This document shows, piece by piece, positions 1 through 12,100 of a stretch of 64,000 bases of DNA. The first letter of the stretch is position 1. Each line of letters begins with the position of its first letter. Origin of the DNA: Heliopora coerulea (Eukaryota; Cnidaria; Anthozoa; Scleralcyonacea; Helioporidae); NCBI GenBank assembly GCA_030142905.1, contig JASJOG010000080.1, positions 839,001-903,000 on the forward strand, in the 5' to 3' direction. The position numbers were made by a program, and so were the translations under genes. Under the pieces are notes generated by a model. That model did no database searches. It was not told the DNA's origin and worked only from the letters and a program-made list of their open reading frames with translations.

Positions 1-244
1 TCACTACATTTGAATAAGATTGGAAAGAGGTTCCACGACATAGGGTAAACTAACATGAAAATAATCACACCAATCATTACTGTATACCTTTAGAAAACAC
101 ACCAACGCTCATTCAGTAGCCAGGAAGGGATTTTAACCCACACAACCCTCTCCCACGCCAATCCACCAAGGCCCCTCGAATCATAAATCACTTAAATAAG
201 GATTCGGTCAGTTTAACTGTGGAGAATAAAATAAGGAACGTAAA

Positions 245-430
245 GGGCTGTTTACAAGTGCCATTGCGCCAAGCGATTGACATCTTGGAGTATGTGTTTA
301 ACTGACGAGAACGTCGAGGACAAACTACAGCGAATCATAAGCGGATATCTTACTCCACAGACTGTGATGAGTCTATTACATACACCGGGATGACAATGGC
401 CATCTGCAAAATCTTACGTGTAAACGGCCC
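245..430. mobile_element. Small TIR element (MITE-like) in WASHC5 intron 7
   Basis: Starts GGGCTGTTTACAAGTG and ends CTTACGTGTAAACGGCCC, which are imperfect inverted copies of GGGCnGTTTACAnGT. There is no coding capacity. Similar GGGCC-TTTACACG ends recur at about 2228, 15130, 27733 and 28174, suggesting one family. A target duplication is not clear. Sequence 1-244 and 431-443 shows nothing I recognise. Confidence 0.45.
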
Positions 431-443
431 TTAAGGAATTTAC

Positions 444-596
444 CCAATTGTCTGGAAAGAATTTATCCACAATCTCCCTCATGGTGGCCTGCTGTGAATT
501 GAGTGTGTCGGGGACAAAGTACAGGATCACATACAGCATGGTGGCTTGAGTGGCAAGAGCGGTGCTTCGGTGTTCCGGGAGGGGGTAGGACGAAAC
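444..596 (-). CDS. WASHC5: WASHC5 exon 7
   Basis: 153 bp (51 codons), from acceptor TTTAAG|GTTTCG to donor AATTGG|GTAAAT. It encodes [18 protein letters not shown], then TMLYVILYF and [13 protein letters not shown] small TIR element ends only 13 bp past the donor. The next family segment (starting ISIYMG in human) is not visible in 1-443, so exon 8 lies off the left edge. Confidence 0.93.
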
Positions 597-3125
597 CTTA
601 AAAAAAATTGCGACAACGTTAAATCTGGCTAGACTTGAGTTTAGGACCTACTTACCGCTGGTCATTGCTGCGGGCTCTTCGGGCAAGCGAGGTGGTTTTT
701 GGCGGGAAATTATGTATGGCAACGCATTCACCTGATTATTTGGAATGAAAGACACGAAGTGCGCCGTGAAATGACGAAAGCAATTTACTTACTAATTATC
801 TAAATTTAATTAAGGTTTAGGTTAAAGTAAAGGTTAGAGTTACGGTTAGAATTAGGTTTAGAGTTTACGTTTGGCCTGGAAATAATGCTAGACGTTCATG
901 AAGAAACAGAGATAATGATAGAATTTTAGGCAGTAGGTCAAACAGTAAACATGTTTCGAGCAGTAAAATCCTCACAAAGTATTCTTACCTTTTTTAAATT
1001 TCCAGACATCTCCATAAACTAGCGGAATTTTAGGTTCCGTCGTGAGAACACTGAACTATGTCGTTTAAATTTCGCGCCAAAAGCTCGTTTCCTTGTTTGT
1101 TGAGCCAACGGCAAAGACCAGCGGCAAGGTGGGTCCGGAGCATTGAACTCTAAAAAGACTGAAACGATACCTGCAAACTCTATTTTGAAGCCATCATTGA
1201 GGCTGACATGTAGGTCAATTTGCGAGTCATCCCAGTCCCCTACGCGATAAAACACGAAACCTACTGCGAAAAACGTAACCCAAATTTCAGATTTTTTGAC
1301 AATTTTTTTTTTTGTCCTTAGTACATTGAAAGAGAATGTCGTTCGGACTGCATATTTGTTAGAATTAACTGTCCCTGAAAATAAAAGTTCAGTACAATTT
1401 TTTCCCGCGCGTGTTTTTGACCCACATGGCTGCCCCCGTGTCGGCTTAACTCAGTTGTACGGCCAGATTTAACGAGGTATCGTTTCAGTCTTTTTAGAGT
1501 CCACTGGTCCGGAGCATTGAACTCTTAAAAGACTGGGACGATACCTCGTCACACCAGGCCTCACGATTGAATGAAGCCGATATGGGGACAGCCATGTAGG
1601 TCAAAAACACGCGTGGGGAAAAAGTTGTATTGAACTTTACTTTTCATTGACAGTTAATTCTGACAAATATGCAGTCCTACCGACATTTTCCTCTATTTAC
1701 TATGGATAAAAAAGAAAACTGTCAAAAAATCCGAAAGTTGGGTGATGTTTTTCACAATAGGTTGCGTGTTTTATTGCGTAGGGGACTGGGATGACCTGCA
1801 AAATGACCTACACGTCAGCCTCCATGATGGCTTCAAAATATAGTTTGCAGGTATCGTTCCAGTCTTTTTAGAGTTCAATGGTCTGGAGTAACTGCCTCAG
1901 ACTGTTCGAGAAGCCTGGCCCGCATGCAGCCAGGACACGCACCACAGAAAACACACGAGGCAATTTTGAGAAAGAGTGGAATGAGGACTGGGAAAGAACA
2001 CAATAATTTCGGATCAGAAAAGGTTCTTACCTGGTTATAAATGTCGTCGGAACGCAGTCGACCAACCAACATTTTAATGAAGGTTTCAGAAATAGCAACT
2101 CGACTACAACAAAAAAACGAAAAGTGGTGGTATTTAGTTGAAAGTGGAAAACCAAGCGGGAATGGTAGTTTGAGAAGGAAAACAAGAGCCCTGAAAGAAT
2201 TCGGAATTAAACCAACAAACTCAGTTCTTAAGGGTCGTTTACGCGTGCAATTTTTCAGGTTGCGATTGTCATCCTGGTGTATGTAATAAACAAATAACAG
2301 TCTATGCAGCAAGATATCAAAACTATGAAATAAAAAGAGAGTGCTGCGTGGGCAGTGTGAAAATCGAAGTGAAACGATGAGAAAGGTTTGAGTACTGCCG
2401 AAATGTGAGAGTAGTTATCTAACGTTTCGAGCGAAGGCCCTTCGTCAGACAGAAAAAAACATATGAAGATCGAAAAATTCACTGGGACATCGTGGATTTT
2501 TCAGCCCGAAATCAGGCCAGTGAACAAAATTTTCACAAGTTAAACTGGAATACCAGCACACATTTATCTCAAGTCAAACCAGAACACCTGTGTTCCCCAC
2601 AAATGTTCGTAATCTCACAAGATTAGCAAGAATTTTTGACATCATTCGAGACACACTCACGCAAAGTAATCCTCTGGATATTTCGAAGGCCTTTTTCCCG
2701 CGGAAATTCCTGTACTTCGAAGAAGCTTGCACACATCGTCAATGTTTGACTCAACATCGGCCCTGGTCGCACTATAAAATAAAATAAGGTATTGAACGCT
2801 TGGGTACAAGGCTAGCCTCGCGTCTTCTTTTACCATTAACTAGCATTGACTCTTTACCAGGGTGAACTTGCTATCACTTGAAGTAAGTTTGAGCTTGTAC
2901 ACATTTTGATGCAAGCATTCTTTCCCATGCGACCTCGTTTTGCCGCTACAACAAGCTGATGCAAGTTAGTTCTTACAGGAACAGTATAAAATAAAACATA
3001 TTCCGAAAAATAGAGACATCTTGGAAAACTCAAGATGAGTCAAAACAAGACGAGTGAATAAAATTAATATTTCGACTTTATTACAAAGTCATCATCAGAC
3101 AAAATGATTTACAAAACAAGTCAAG

Positions 3126-3177
<52 letters not shown>

Positions 3178-6100
3178 TGTGGTGTTGACAACGGAAGTTA
3201 GGAATTATATACCTGAGATATTAACACGACAGAACGCATTGCTAATTAATTATCTCGACAGGAAGCTATATCGGCAAAACCGACAGATGCGTTTCTAAAC
3301 GTCTGACAGAACATTCTACTCAACACCAGTGCAATACCACAACACTTCAATGAATGTGAGCACGCACAGTTTCTTGCCAACTTACAGGGTCAATACGATC
3401 GACTTAATAACCTCCCCTCCTTTTCGAACTCATCTAACTCTATTAAGAATTTAATCTTTAATATAAAATTTTTTATTCGAGTAAATCTAGTAACACCATT
3501 AAACTCTTGTTAATTGAAGCTCTTCATATCAAATTTAATAAGCATTAAATCAACTCCGGACTGAAAGCTTCAAAAGAACTCATACTTTTTCAACTAGGCG
3601 GCTTCATATATAATTCCGACATCCTACTTTATACGTCGTTCTCACTCTGACTCTTTTCTTTCTTTTCTTTGGTTGCTCACTTTATCGTTGGTCAACTTAA
3701 TGACTGACAATTATTCTATCAGTCTGTCGACTTTATGGCATCTGATACTCACCTATCCCAGTTAGTCATCTTATACGTCACCTTACACATGAGCATTGTC
3801 GGGTCAGTTATTGTTCATGACTTTTGCCTTGTAAATATTAGCTTCCTGTCGAAATAATTAATTAGCAATGCGTTCTGTCGTGCTAATATCTCAGGTATAT
3901 GATTCCTAACTTCCGTTGTCAACATCATATTGCATATATAGATTTTGACTTGTTTTGTAAATCATTCTGTCTGATGATGACTTTGTAATAAAGTCGAAAT
4001 ATTACAGTCTCGTATACTCGTCTTCTTTTGACACATATCTTGAGATTTCCAAGATGTCTCTATTTTTCGGAATATGTTTTATTTTATACTTTTTGAAGTT
4101 GTCGGCTGGCCGTGGTTTTTGGTAAAAAACAATATTTGAGGTAGAAAACTCAAGACGGTTGTTGCCAAAGTATCGAAGCTATTTATCTTATTTGTAATAT
4201 GACTGCTTGAAATTGAAATCCTATTTATTCTTTATCATTTATCATTTAGCATTATCCTTTATTTTTTATCATTCATTATTCATTAGTTACCATTATTATT
4301 ATTATTTTCACTATCACTATCACTGTCACTATCATTATCGTTACCATTACCATTACCACTATCACTACCATTATCATTATTATTATTATTATCCTTATCA
4401 TTACCATTATCATTACTCTTATCATTATCATTATTATTATTATTATCCTTATCATTACCATTATCATTACTCTTATCATTATCATTACCATTATTATTAC
4501 TATTATCATTATCGTTACTATTATCATTATTACTATTATCATTACTACCATTATCACTATTACCATTATTATTATCATTACTGTTACCATTATCATTATC
4601 ATTACCATTATTATTACCATTATTATTACCATTACCATTATTATTACCATTACCATTATTATTACCATGATCATTATCATTATAATTATTTAAATTTATC
4701 ATAACACTGCAGTTTAGCGGACGTAGATAAACCGCTAACGTTTTAGGGTTAGGGTTGTGACTTTGGTTAGGATGAGGTTCAGGGTTAAGATTGGGATATG
4801 GCAAGGGTTAGGGTCTAACGCGGCAAAGTTAATACTGTTCAGTAATACTTAAAATACAAAGTCTTGTTAATATACTTTACCAGTGTCTGTAATACGAGAC
4901 CAACATCCTCTCTCGAACATCTCCGTCAAACTTCTGGTCAATTAACAACAGCATCACTCCATAGAGATATAACGCCTCTGCCTTATAATGGAAAAAAAAA
5001 ATATATACAAAACAAATTTTAGAATAAAGAAATATTGTAAATTATAACGTTAACTAACATAATTATTTCCTCTTCTTAACCCCTCCAGACTCATTTTAGC
5101 TCTCCGCCTTCCAGTCCGCCCCCAGGTCAGAACGGCGGGAGAAAATTAATCCTCCACACACCGTAGGAATAGTTTTATTCAATACAAAGCAGATATATTT
5201 TAATATGGAAATATGAGCACAAAGCGACCACCTTCTAAGTAGAAACACATTGGTTTAGCTGTAAGGCGGTATCTTAATAAGCGTCAATGTAATATATTTA
5301 TATTATAAAATAAGTTTCCTATTACGAACGCAGTGATTGGTCTGTTATCGTGTTTATATCCGGCTATGCAAACACGGTTAAGACATCACAGGCGCCGCTT
5401 GACGCCAGAATTTGTTCTTGGAGTTTATGGAAAGCTCTGATTGGCTTACTGACGCTAGATTTGTTCTTGGCACGAGTGGGAAGCTCTGACTGGTCAAGGA
5501 ACTTAGAAGGAGAACTTACCAATTGATAGTGAAAATGAAGTACGTTGTTCACAATTATTATTGCTTAGTTATTTGCTTATTTATGAAAGAAACAGAAACT
5601 GTTTTCTTGTGCATATACAGACTCATGCAGACATTCAGAGGGATTGGGAGAACTCTCAAGCGGCCGTTTAAACCCTCAACCTTCGGGTCTCGGGCGTACA
5701 CAACAGCTTTCGATTTCTCCCAACCTTCTTCTCGTGCTTGCATCAGGCTGTATAAACAAGGCAAACAGTTTCTATTACTATATTATTATGAATTACATTT
5801 TATAACAAATGTAAGCGATAGAAGGATAAGGTTTATAAAACGTTTCAATGTCATCTTAACACCATTATCAAGTTCTAGTGACGGAAATTACAAGCGCGTT
5901 GATTTATACAGAGTTGATGACGTGTAGATCAAACTGAATCGTCTTCAGACAAATACATGTACTGAAATTACTAAACTAAACGTTGCCGATAACCTTGAAC
6001 TAACCAGTTCGATTTTGACGGAAGGAGTCTTTAGGCAAGTGGCATAGTTTAAGCAAATAACCGTAGTTCTCTCGTGGTTAAATCAAAATAAAAACAAAAT

Positions 6101-9100
6101 TGCCCCATATCACTCGAAAAACTGATTACTGTATAATGCACACCTTTCTCAGTATTTTTTTCATGTCATAAACCACGCAAAATATCTTGATGTAATATAT
6201 CATACACGAGAAGGAGTGTTTCAACAGATATCCAACCACCGAGAAGTGAATGAAAAACGAGGCGATAGCCGAGTTTTTTAACCAACTTCGAGGTGTTTGG
6301 ATGTCTGATGAAACACGACTTTCGACTGTATGATATTATATCTTAAACGAATCCGTATTGAAAGTGAAAATCGGGTTCAAATTTGTCAAAATTCTATGCT
6401 AATTAAGATCAGATATCCAAACTACGTCTCGTTACTGATTTTCTTTGTGTTTTGCTCATAAATTATTAATGAGTTTGAGATAAACTGTTCAAAAGTATTT
6501 GGTAGCACTAGATCAATGATTTTGATTTGATTATAATTACGATGATTTGTTTTATACTATAACCATGACCGACTATGACATGATTATGAGTACAGGGGTA
6601 TGATTATGACTGAGTATTACTACAAGTTTAGGTTACATGCGCCTTTAATAACATGAATGTGAACAACATCAAGTGACGATTTTGATTTCCACTAACTTCG
6701 TTTGAGACCAAAAATTCTTTGAATTTCTTATAAAACAATGACAATGACAATGATAATGGGAATGTCAATGATGATGAAAATCATGATAATAATATGATAA
6801 TGATGATAATAGTGGTAATCAATAATTATGAAGATAATGCTTATTACAATAAAGCTTATAATGATGATAACTGTTACAATGTCTATGATGGTAGTGATCA
6901 TGACAATAGAAAGATTGATGACAATGACAGATAACGATGATGAAGATGGTTGTGATGATTGTGATGGTGTTGACAATCATTGCAACAATGATGATCATAA
7001 TTACATTGATAATGATGATGATGTCATTAATACTGATAATTACAACAGTAACAGCAAAGATGGCTGTCATGATGTAAAGATGATCATTACAACAAAATTA
7101 ATACAATGAACACACTGTACCATCAACTGTTTGCCATCAGCATTAATCAAGAGTGTTTCTAGTGTTTGCTGGATAAAAATACCTTCATCCAGCTTTTCCA
7201 AGAACCTGCAAGAAAAACATAAGTTAGTCCACCATTACCTGTATGGTGAAGACCTAACAGTTCTACAATATGTATGGTTACCACTACCAACGTCCCAAGA
7301 CACTAGAAAAGTCATACATAGTTTAACATTTGCAGTACTATCTATGTTTCTGTGTCTCTGGTGATGAATGACTTGTCTAGGTTTCTATGATGTCCACATG
7401 AAACCAGCATTTCCCCAAAGATTTAAATAGGGCACCCCACATAATGAAGACAAAAGGCCTTTTTGGTCAAGTCAAGGGCTCCGTCTTCAAGTCAATGGCT
7501 CTTAATTGAGCAGATACTTGCAAAAAGTACTGTTACAGATTGTTGAAAAGTTGTTGGCCAGGCACAGTGGTCAGCCAGAAGTTACTGTCATTAATTTATG
7601 GCACAGTGGTAAACAAGCCTTCTTAAGGTCAGGTACAGCAGGACACATCTCAGATCTTGCCAAGGGAAAACACTGGAATCTAAAACTTATCCTAACCAGA
7701 ATCAAAACCCAAATCCAGACACTTACCTTAGCTTAATCTTGACTACAATCCCAACCTTAACCTTTGCCTTAACAATACAATAAATTTTAGGACTCTGGTC
7801 TGGACTTTTTGACACACTGGGAGTGAGGAGGCAGGCAGTAAATGATTTGTCTATCATGACAAACATCTATTTCTGGGATCATAGCATTCAATAGTTGGGA
7901 TAAATACTGTCAGTGAAAGGAAGGAATTCCCTAAGACATAAAGACTTTTTATAATGTCCCTTAGGACCCCATGTTAAGCTTAAGAACAAGACTGCTATTC
8001 TGCTTTCAAGTCATTCTCTGATAAAGATTATGGTGAATGATCAAAAATATAGAACCATGTTTTACAATTTTTACATTTAAGTTGTTATGGAAACATTTTT
8101 AACTTTTATTCAGATCAGAAACATCCTATCTGTTATTAAATGTTAATCAGATTGATCACAATTCAAGCAGATGCTAAAAAAACTCTGGTTCTGTTGCACC
8201 TAATGGCGTATAACACAGCACACAGCCAAATGCTACATCATAGACTCAGTCTCCACAAAAGAACATTCTAACTTCAACACTGCCCTACCAGCCAGTAAGT
8301 TTCTGGTTCATCAGCTTTAGCATTTGTGAACCATCCTACAAGGCCTTTTGATTGCTATTAAAAGGTTGTCCATATATCTCTCATCCAATTATTTTTGTCA
8401 GACAGTTTCTGTACCTCCAGGAACCCAAAACGTTTGGTTGCCATGTTCAGAACTGCAGGAGTACTGGGGGACAAGAACTGAACCCACCAGGATAGTGAAC
8501 TTTTAACAATCTGGCTTATGGCAGATTATTCTATCAACTGGCCAGACAACCAGACTCTTAATTGTCAGCTCTGAATTGGTTTCTAACCATGAAATGTGAG
8601 CAGAGATATAAAAATTCCTTTTTGGTTAAACTTCCAAAGATTAAAATAATTTCCAGGTATGTAACAAAATATACAGCATATACAGTACTATATAATTTCA
8701 TACAAACAGACCTGGAAAAAAAATTTTATTTCTGCCTGTCAAAATGGAAGGCATAAATAAGTTTGTACTGGTCACATAAAAAAAATTATCTGTCACTATG
8801 AGTTAGCAGCTTATAGAAGTTAGTGAATGTCTTAATTTAATATATCAACAAGACATCCCACAACCTAGGGCATTACATGTTAACTTAAAGTACCTCACAA
8901 GTGAAACTTAATTATTCTCACTTGTTCCATTCAAAGGTTGAGTAAGCATGGTTTATCTTGAAACTACACAATGAAAACTATCACTGAATGTCTGACAATC
9001 TGAATCACAACAGCATCTCTGCATGTGTGTCTTAAACTCATCGGTAGCTTAAAATTTAACCCAATTAGTTAGTCAAATTACTTTGGCTTAAATACTTGCC

Positions 9101-12100
9101 TATAGCTATAAAAATTATGAAATACAGGCTTTGTCATACAAGGCACACACACAATCACATGCACATGCCCTGGCACACACCTAGAACCAACAAGGTGTGT
9201 GATCCATTGCATGCCCAAAACTTAAAAGTTGTTCTCAGAATTTAACACAATGCATTTCAGCTAAACACCTCTGAAGTGGAAGTCATTAAGTAACAAAATA
9301 TTTCAAATTTTGACCTTCACATGGATGTTGTTACATCATCATCATTCATTCTCGTTTAACATCCATCTTTTCCCAATGCTGGGGTCAGACGTGCTATGAG
9401 TTGTCTCCAGGATTGCCTATCACCTACCATATCTTCCCTGATATTCAAATGTTTCAGGACCTCCTTCACTTCCTGCCTCCAGGTCTTCCTAGGCCTTCTC
9501 ACCATTCTCTTTCCCACCACCTCCAACTCTACAGCTCTTGTCCATACCTGTATATGACCTTCCTCTCTTCTAACATGCCCAAACCACCTCAGCCTTGCTC
9601 TCCTCAGTCTATCTTCCAAATCCTCCACACCACATCTCCTCTACACCTCTTCATTTGACACACTGTCTTGCCATCTTACCTTAGCCATGTATCTCAACAT
9701 TCTATGATCACACCTAACCAAAATTCCCTCCAGCTTTCCTGTCAGTACCCAAGTCTTAGCAGCATATAACAGTACTGGCCTCACACAGGCACAGTAAACC
9801 CTAGCCTGGTTGACCAAGAGCATGTTCTGATTTATCAACAAGCCTGCCTACTCCCTCCACTTCCTCCATGCCCTGGCTATCCTTGCCCTGACAGCCACCT
9901 CTACTCCACCCACACAGGTCATGGTGTCACCCAGATAACAAAAGCTGTCCACCACATCCAACATACCACTCTCAACCACCACCTCCTGAGGCATTGCCAT
10001 GGGATCTCTGACACAAGCCCCACACTTATAGTTATCTCCTGCTCTTTTGATGTTTCTGAGTCCGGACCATTTCCCATAGCACCACCTTGAACATCCCTGA
10101 CACCAGACTGAGTTCTCTCCTACCCCTTCCCCACAAACTCCACAAGAGTATCTGCCTCTTTGTGGTCTCACTGCTGGCTCCCTTCCCACTATGATCATTT
10201 TTGTCTTGTTCATATTCACCTTCAGACCTCGTTTCCAACTCTCTTTTCCACTCATTAAACCTCCTGACAACCTGCTCCTCTTACTCTGCTATGAACACTA
10301 GGTTGCCTACACATAACAATTCCCACAAACTTTCACCTCTCACATCCTTCGTTACCTCCTGCATCACCATCACAACAACAGAGGACTCAGTGCAGAACCT
10401 TGATGTTCTCCAACTCCTATCTCAAACTCCTCTGATGTTCCTGCCTCTGATGATCTTGAGTTTACATACAGTGCCATAACCAGTGTTATAAGTTGTTCTG
10501 GCACATTTTGTTTCCTCAGTGTCCATACAATTGCTTCCCTTGGCACTCTGTCGAAGGCTTCATCCAAGTCTACAAAAATATGGAATAGCTCCTTTTTCCC
10601 CCATCCATACCTCTCTCACAGTTGTCTCATAACAAAGATGGGCATCCACTGTTGACTTCCCCTGCTGAAAGCCAAACTGATTTTCATCAATCTCCACAAT
10701 GTCTCTTAATCTTCCCTCCAGGATCTTCTCCCACACCTTCATGCTATGCTCCATAAGTCTCACTCCCTATATTTTTCACACATCAAGGCATCCCTTTTCC
10801 TTTATATATTGTAATGGTATAACTCTTTCCACTGTTCTGGCACCCTCCTCTTCCTTGAATGATTGTAAAATTTGTTGGATGTTTAATTAAATTTAATACA
10901 AGTTTAATTGGAGTTTCTTGCCCTTATTTAATGATGTGTAAACACAATTGTGAAATGTTTTGTAAAAATAATGTGATACTCATGTTGTGAAATTTGACCT
11001 GACATGAGTGGGACAATAAAGTGTCAATAAGTTGGCAATCTGCTTCAAATGGAAGTGATTTTATTTTAAACATTATGTGCAACACAATTTTCTTGGAATC
11101 AAAGCAACATCACACTGACATCACACATTGTATATATAGACCTTGGCTTGCTTTGTAAATCATTCTGTCTGATGATGACTTTGTAATAAAGTTAAAATAC
11201 TACAGTCTCACAAACACTTTTTTCAGAATGTGTTTTAATTGTATTTTGCCCAACTTTGCTATAAGCATTAAATTTTGTACTTTGTATAGCCAGTCCCAGA
11301 TAGAAATTAGAGTACTGCTGAAGGGTGAAATTGTGAACAAGTACCACATGTTTCATGAAGTCTTTTTGCAGTATTTACCTTTGCGCTGTCATTACTTATT
11401 AAGGCATTATTATGTTATCACTTGCCATCACACACCTCAAATAGACGAGGCATGTGAATGACCACATAGCTTCAAATTTCACATGACAAAGCCTGGAAAT
11501 ATGAACTTATATTTTTGGACATGGCTAATTAGCAGCTATATGCTGTATAAAAGCAATCTCTTTTTAAAACAATCAATGATATAAGAACAGAATACTGTGT
11601 AGGCAATGATAAGTAAGGTTAAAAGTTAAGAGGTTGATAACTGCTATAACTGATTTCAAAGAATATCAAAGAATATCAGTATCAGTTATGGCAGTTATCA
11701 ACCTTTTTACTGATTACAACAAACAGCTGTTTACACACCAGGTGGTAACTGAGAGGGCCAGGGATTATCTAGTGGGTAACAATAATACATAAGTATTTAT
11801 GATAACTTGCAAGTTTCATGAAATTGAGGTGACCAATGATTGATCTTGTAACATGGATATAAAATGCAATTTTAAAGAAAAATTGATTGGAAACAAATAA
11901 CAGTTTATTCTTGGTAAAATCTGAAGTTTGTTTTCACAAGAACTGGCACTGGACAAATGGTAGTGATGTGCACGATAAACTTTGTGCTGGTCACACCTTC
12001 ATAATAACAAATTTGCACCAATGTCCATGACTGGCTACTAATTCCAAGGCTTGCAATACATATAAAAAATTTTAAAAGCAAAATCTTTTATTTTCATTCC

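Larger units (their letters stand above)
2983..4090. mobile_element. Penelope-like element fragment with inverted terminal arms
   Basis: A 1.1-kb unit in WASHC5 intron 4. The left arm (2983 to about 3275) and right arm (about 3836-4090) are inverted copies; the ends read AGTATAAAATAAAACATATT and its complement. Each arm carries a hammerhead core, and the left arm holds a long (TA)n run at 3128-3174. The plus strand between the arms reads, with breaks, like the GIY-YIG endonuclease tail of Penelope-like elements (e.g. [13 protein letters not shown] near 3505-3550). The coding part has several stops. The inverted-arm arrangement is known for this class. Confidence 0.65.

Noticed and set aside
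3128..3174. Possible Z-DNA or origin signal at (TA)n
   Set aside because: It is a simple TA run within a transposon arm; similar TA runs sit in the BEL LTRs.
4207..4804. Long ORFs rich in Tyr/His, Asn/Asp and Ile/Met on both strands
   Set aside because: They are read-throughs of the TTATCA/TTACCA microsatellite in all frames, inside a WASHC5 intron.
6728..7109. Overlapping ORFs on both strands
   Set aside because: Low-complexity translation of the ATGATAATG microsatellite.
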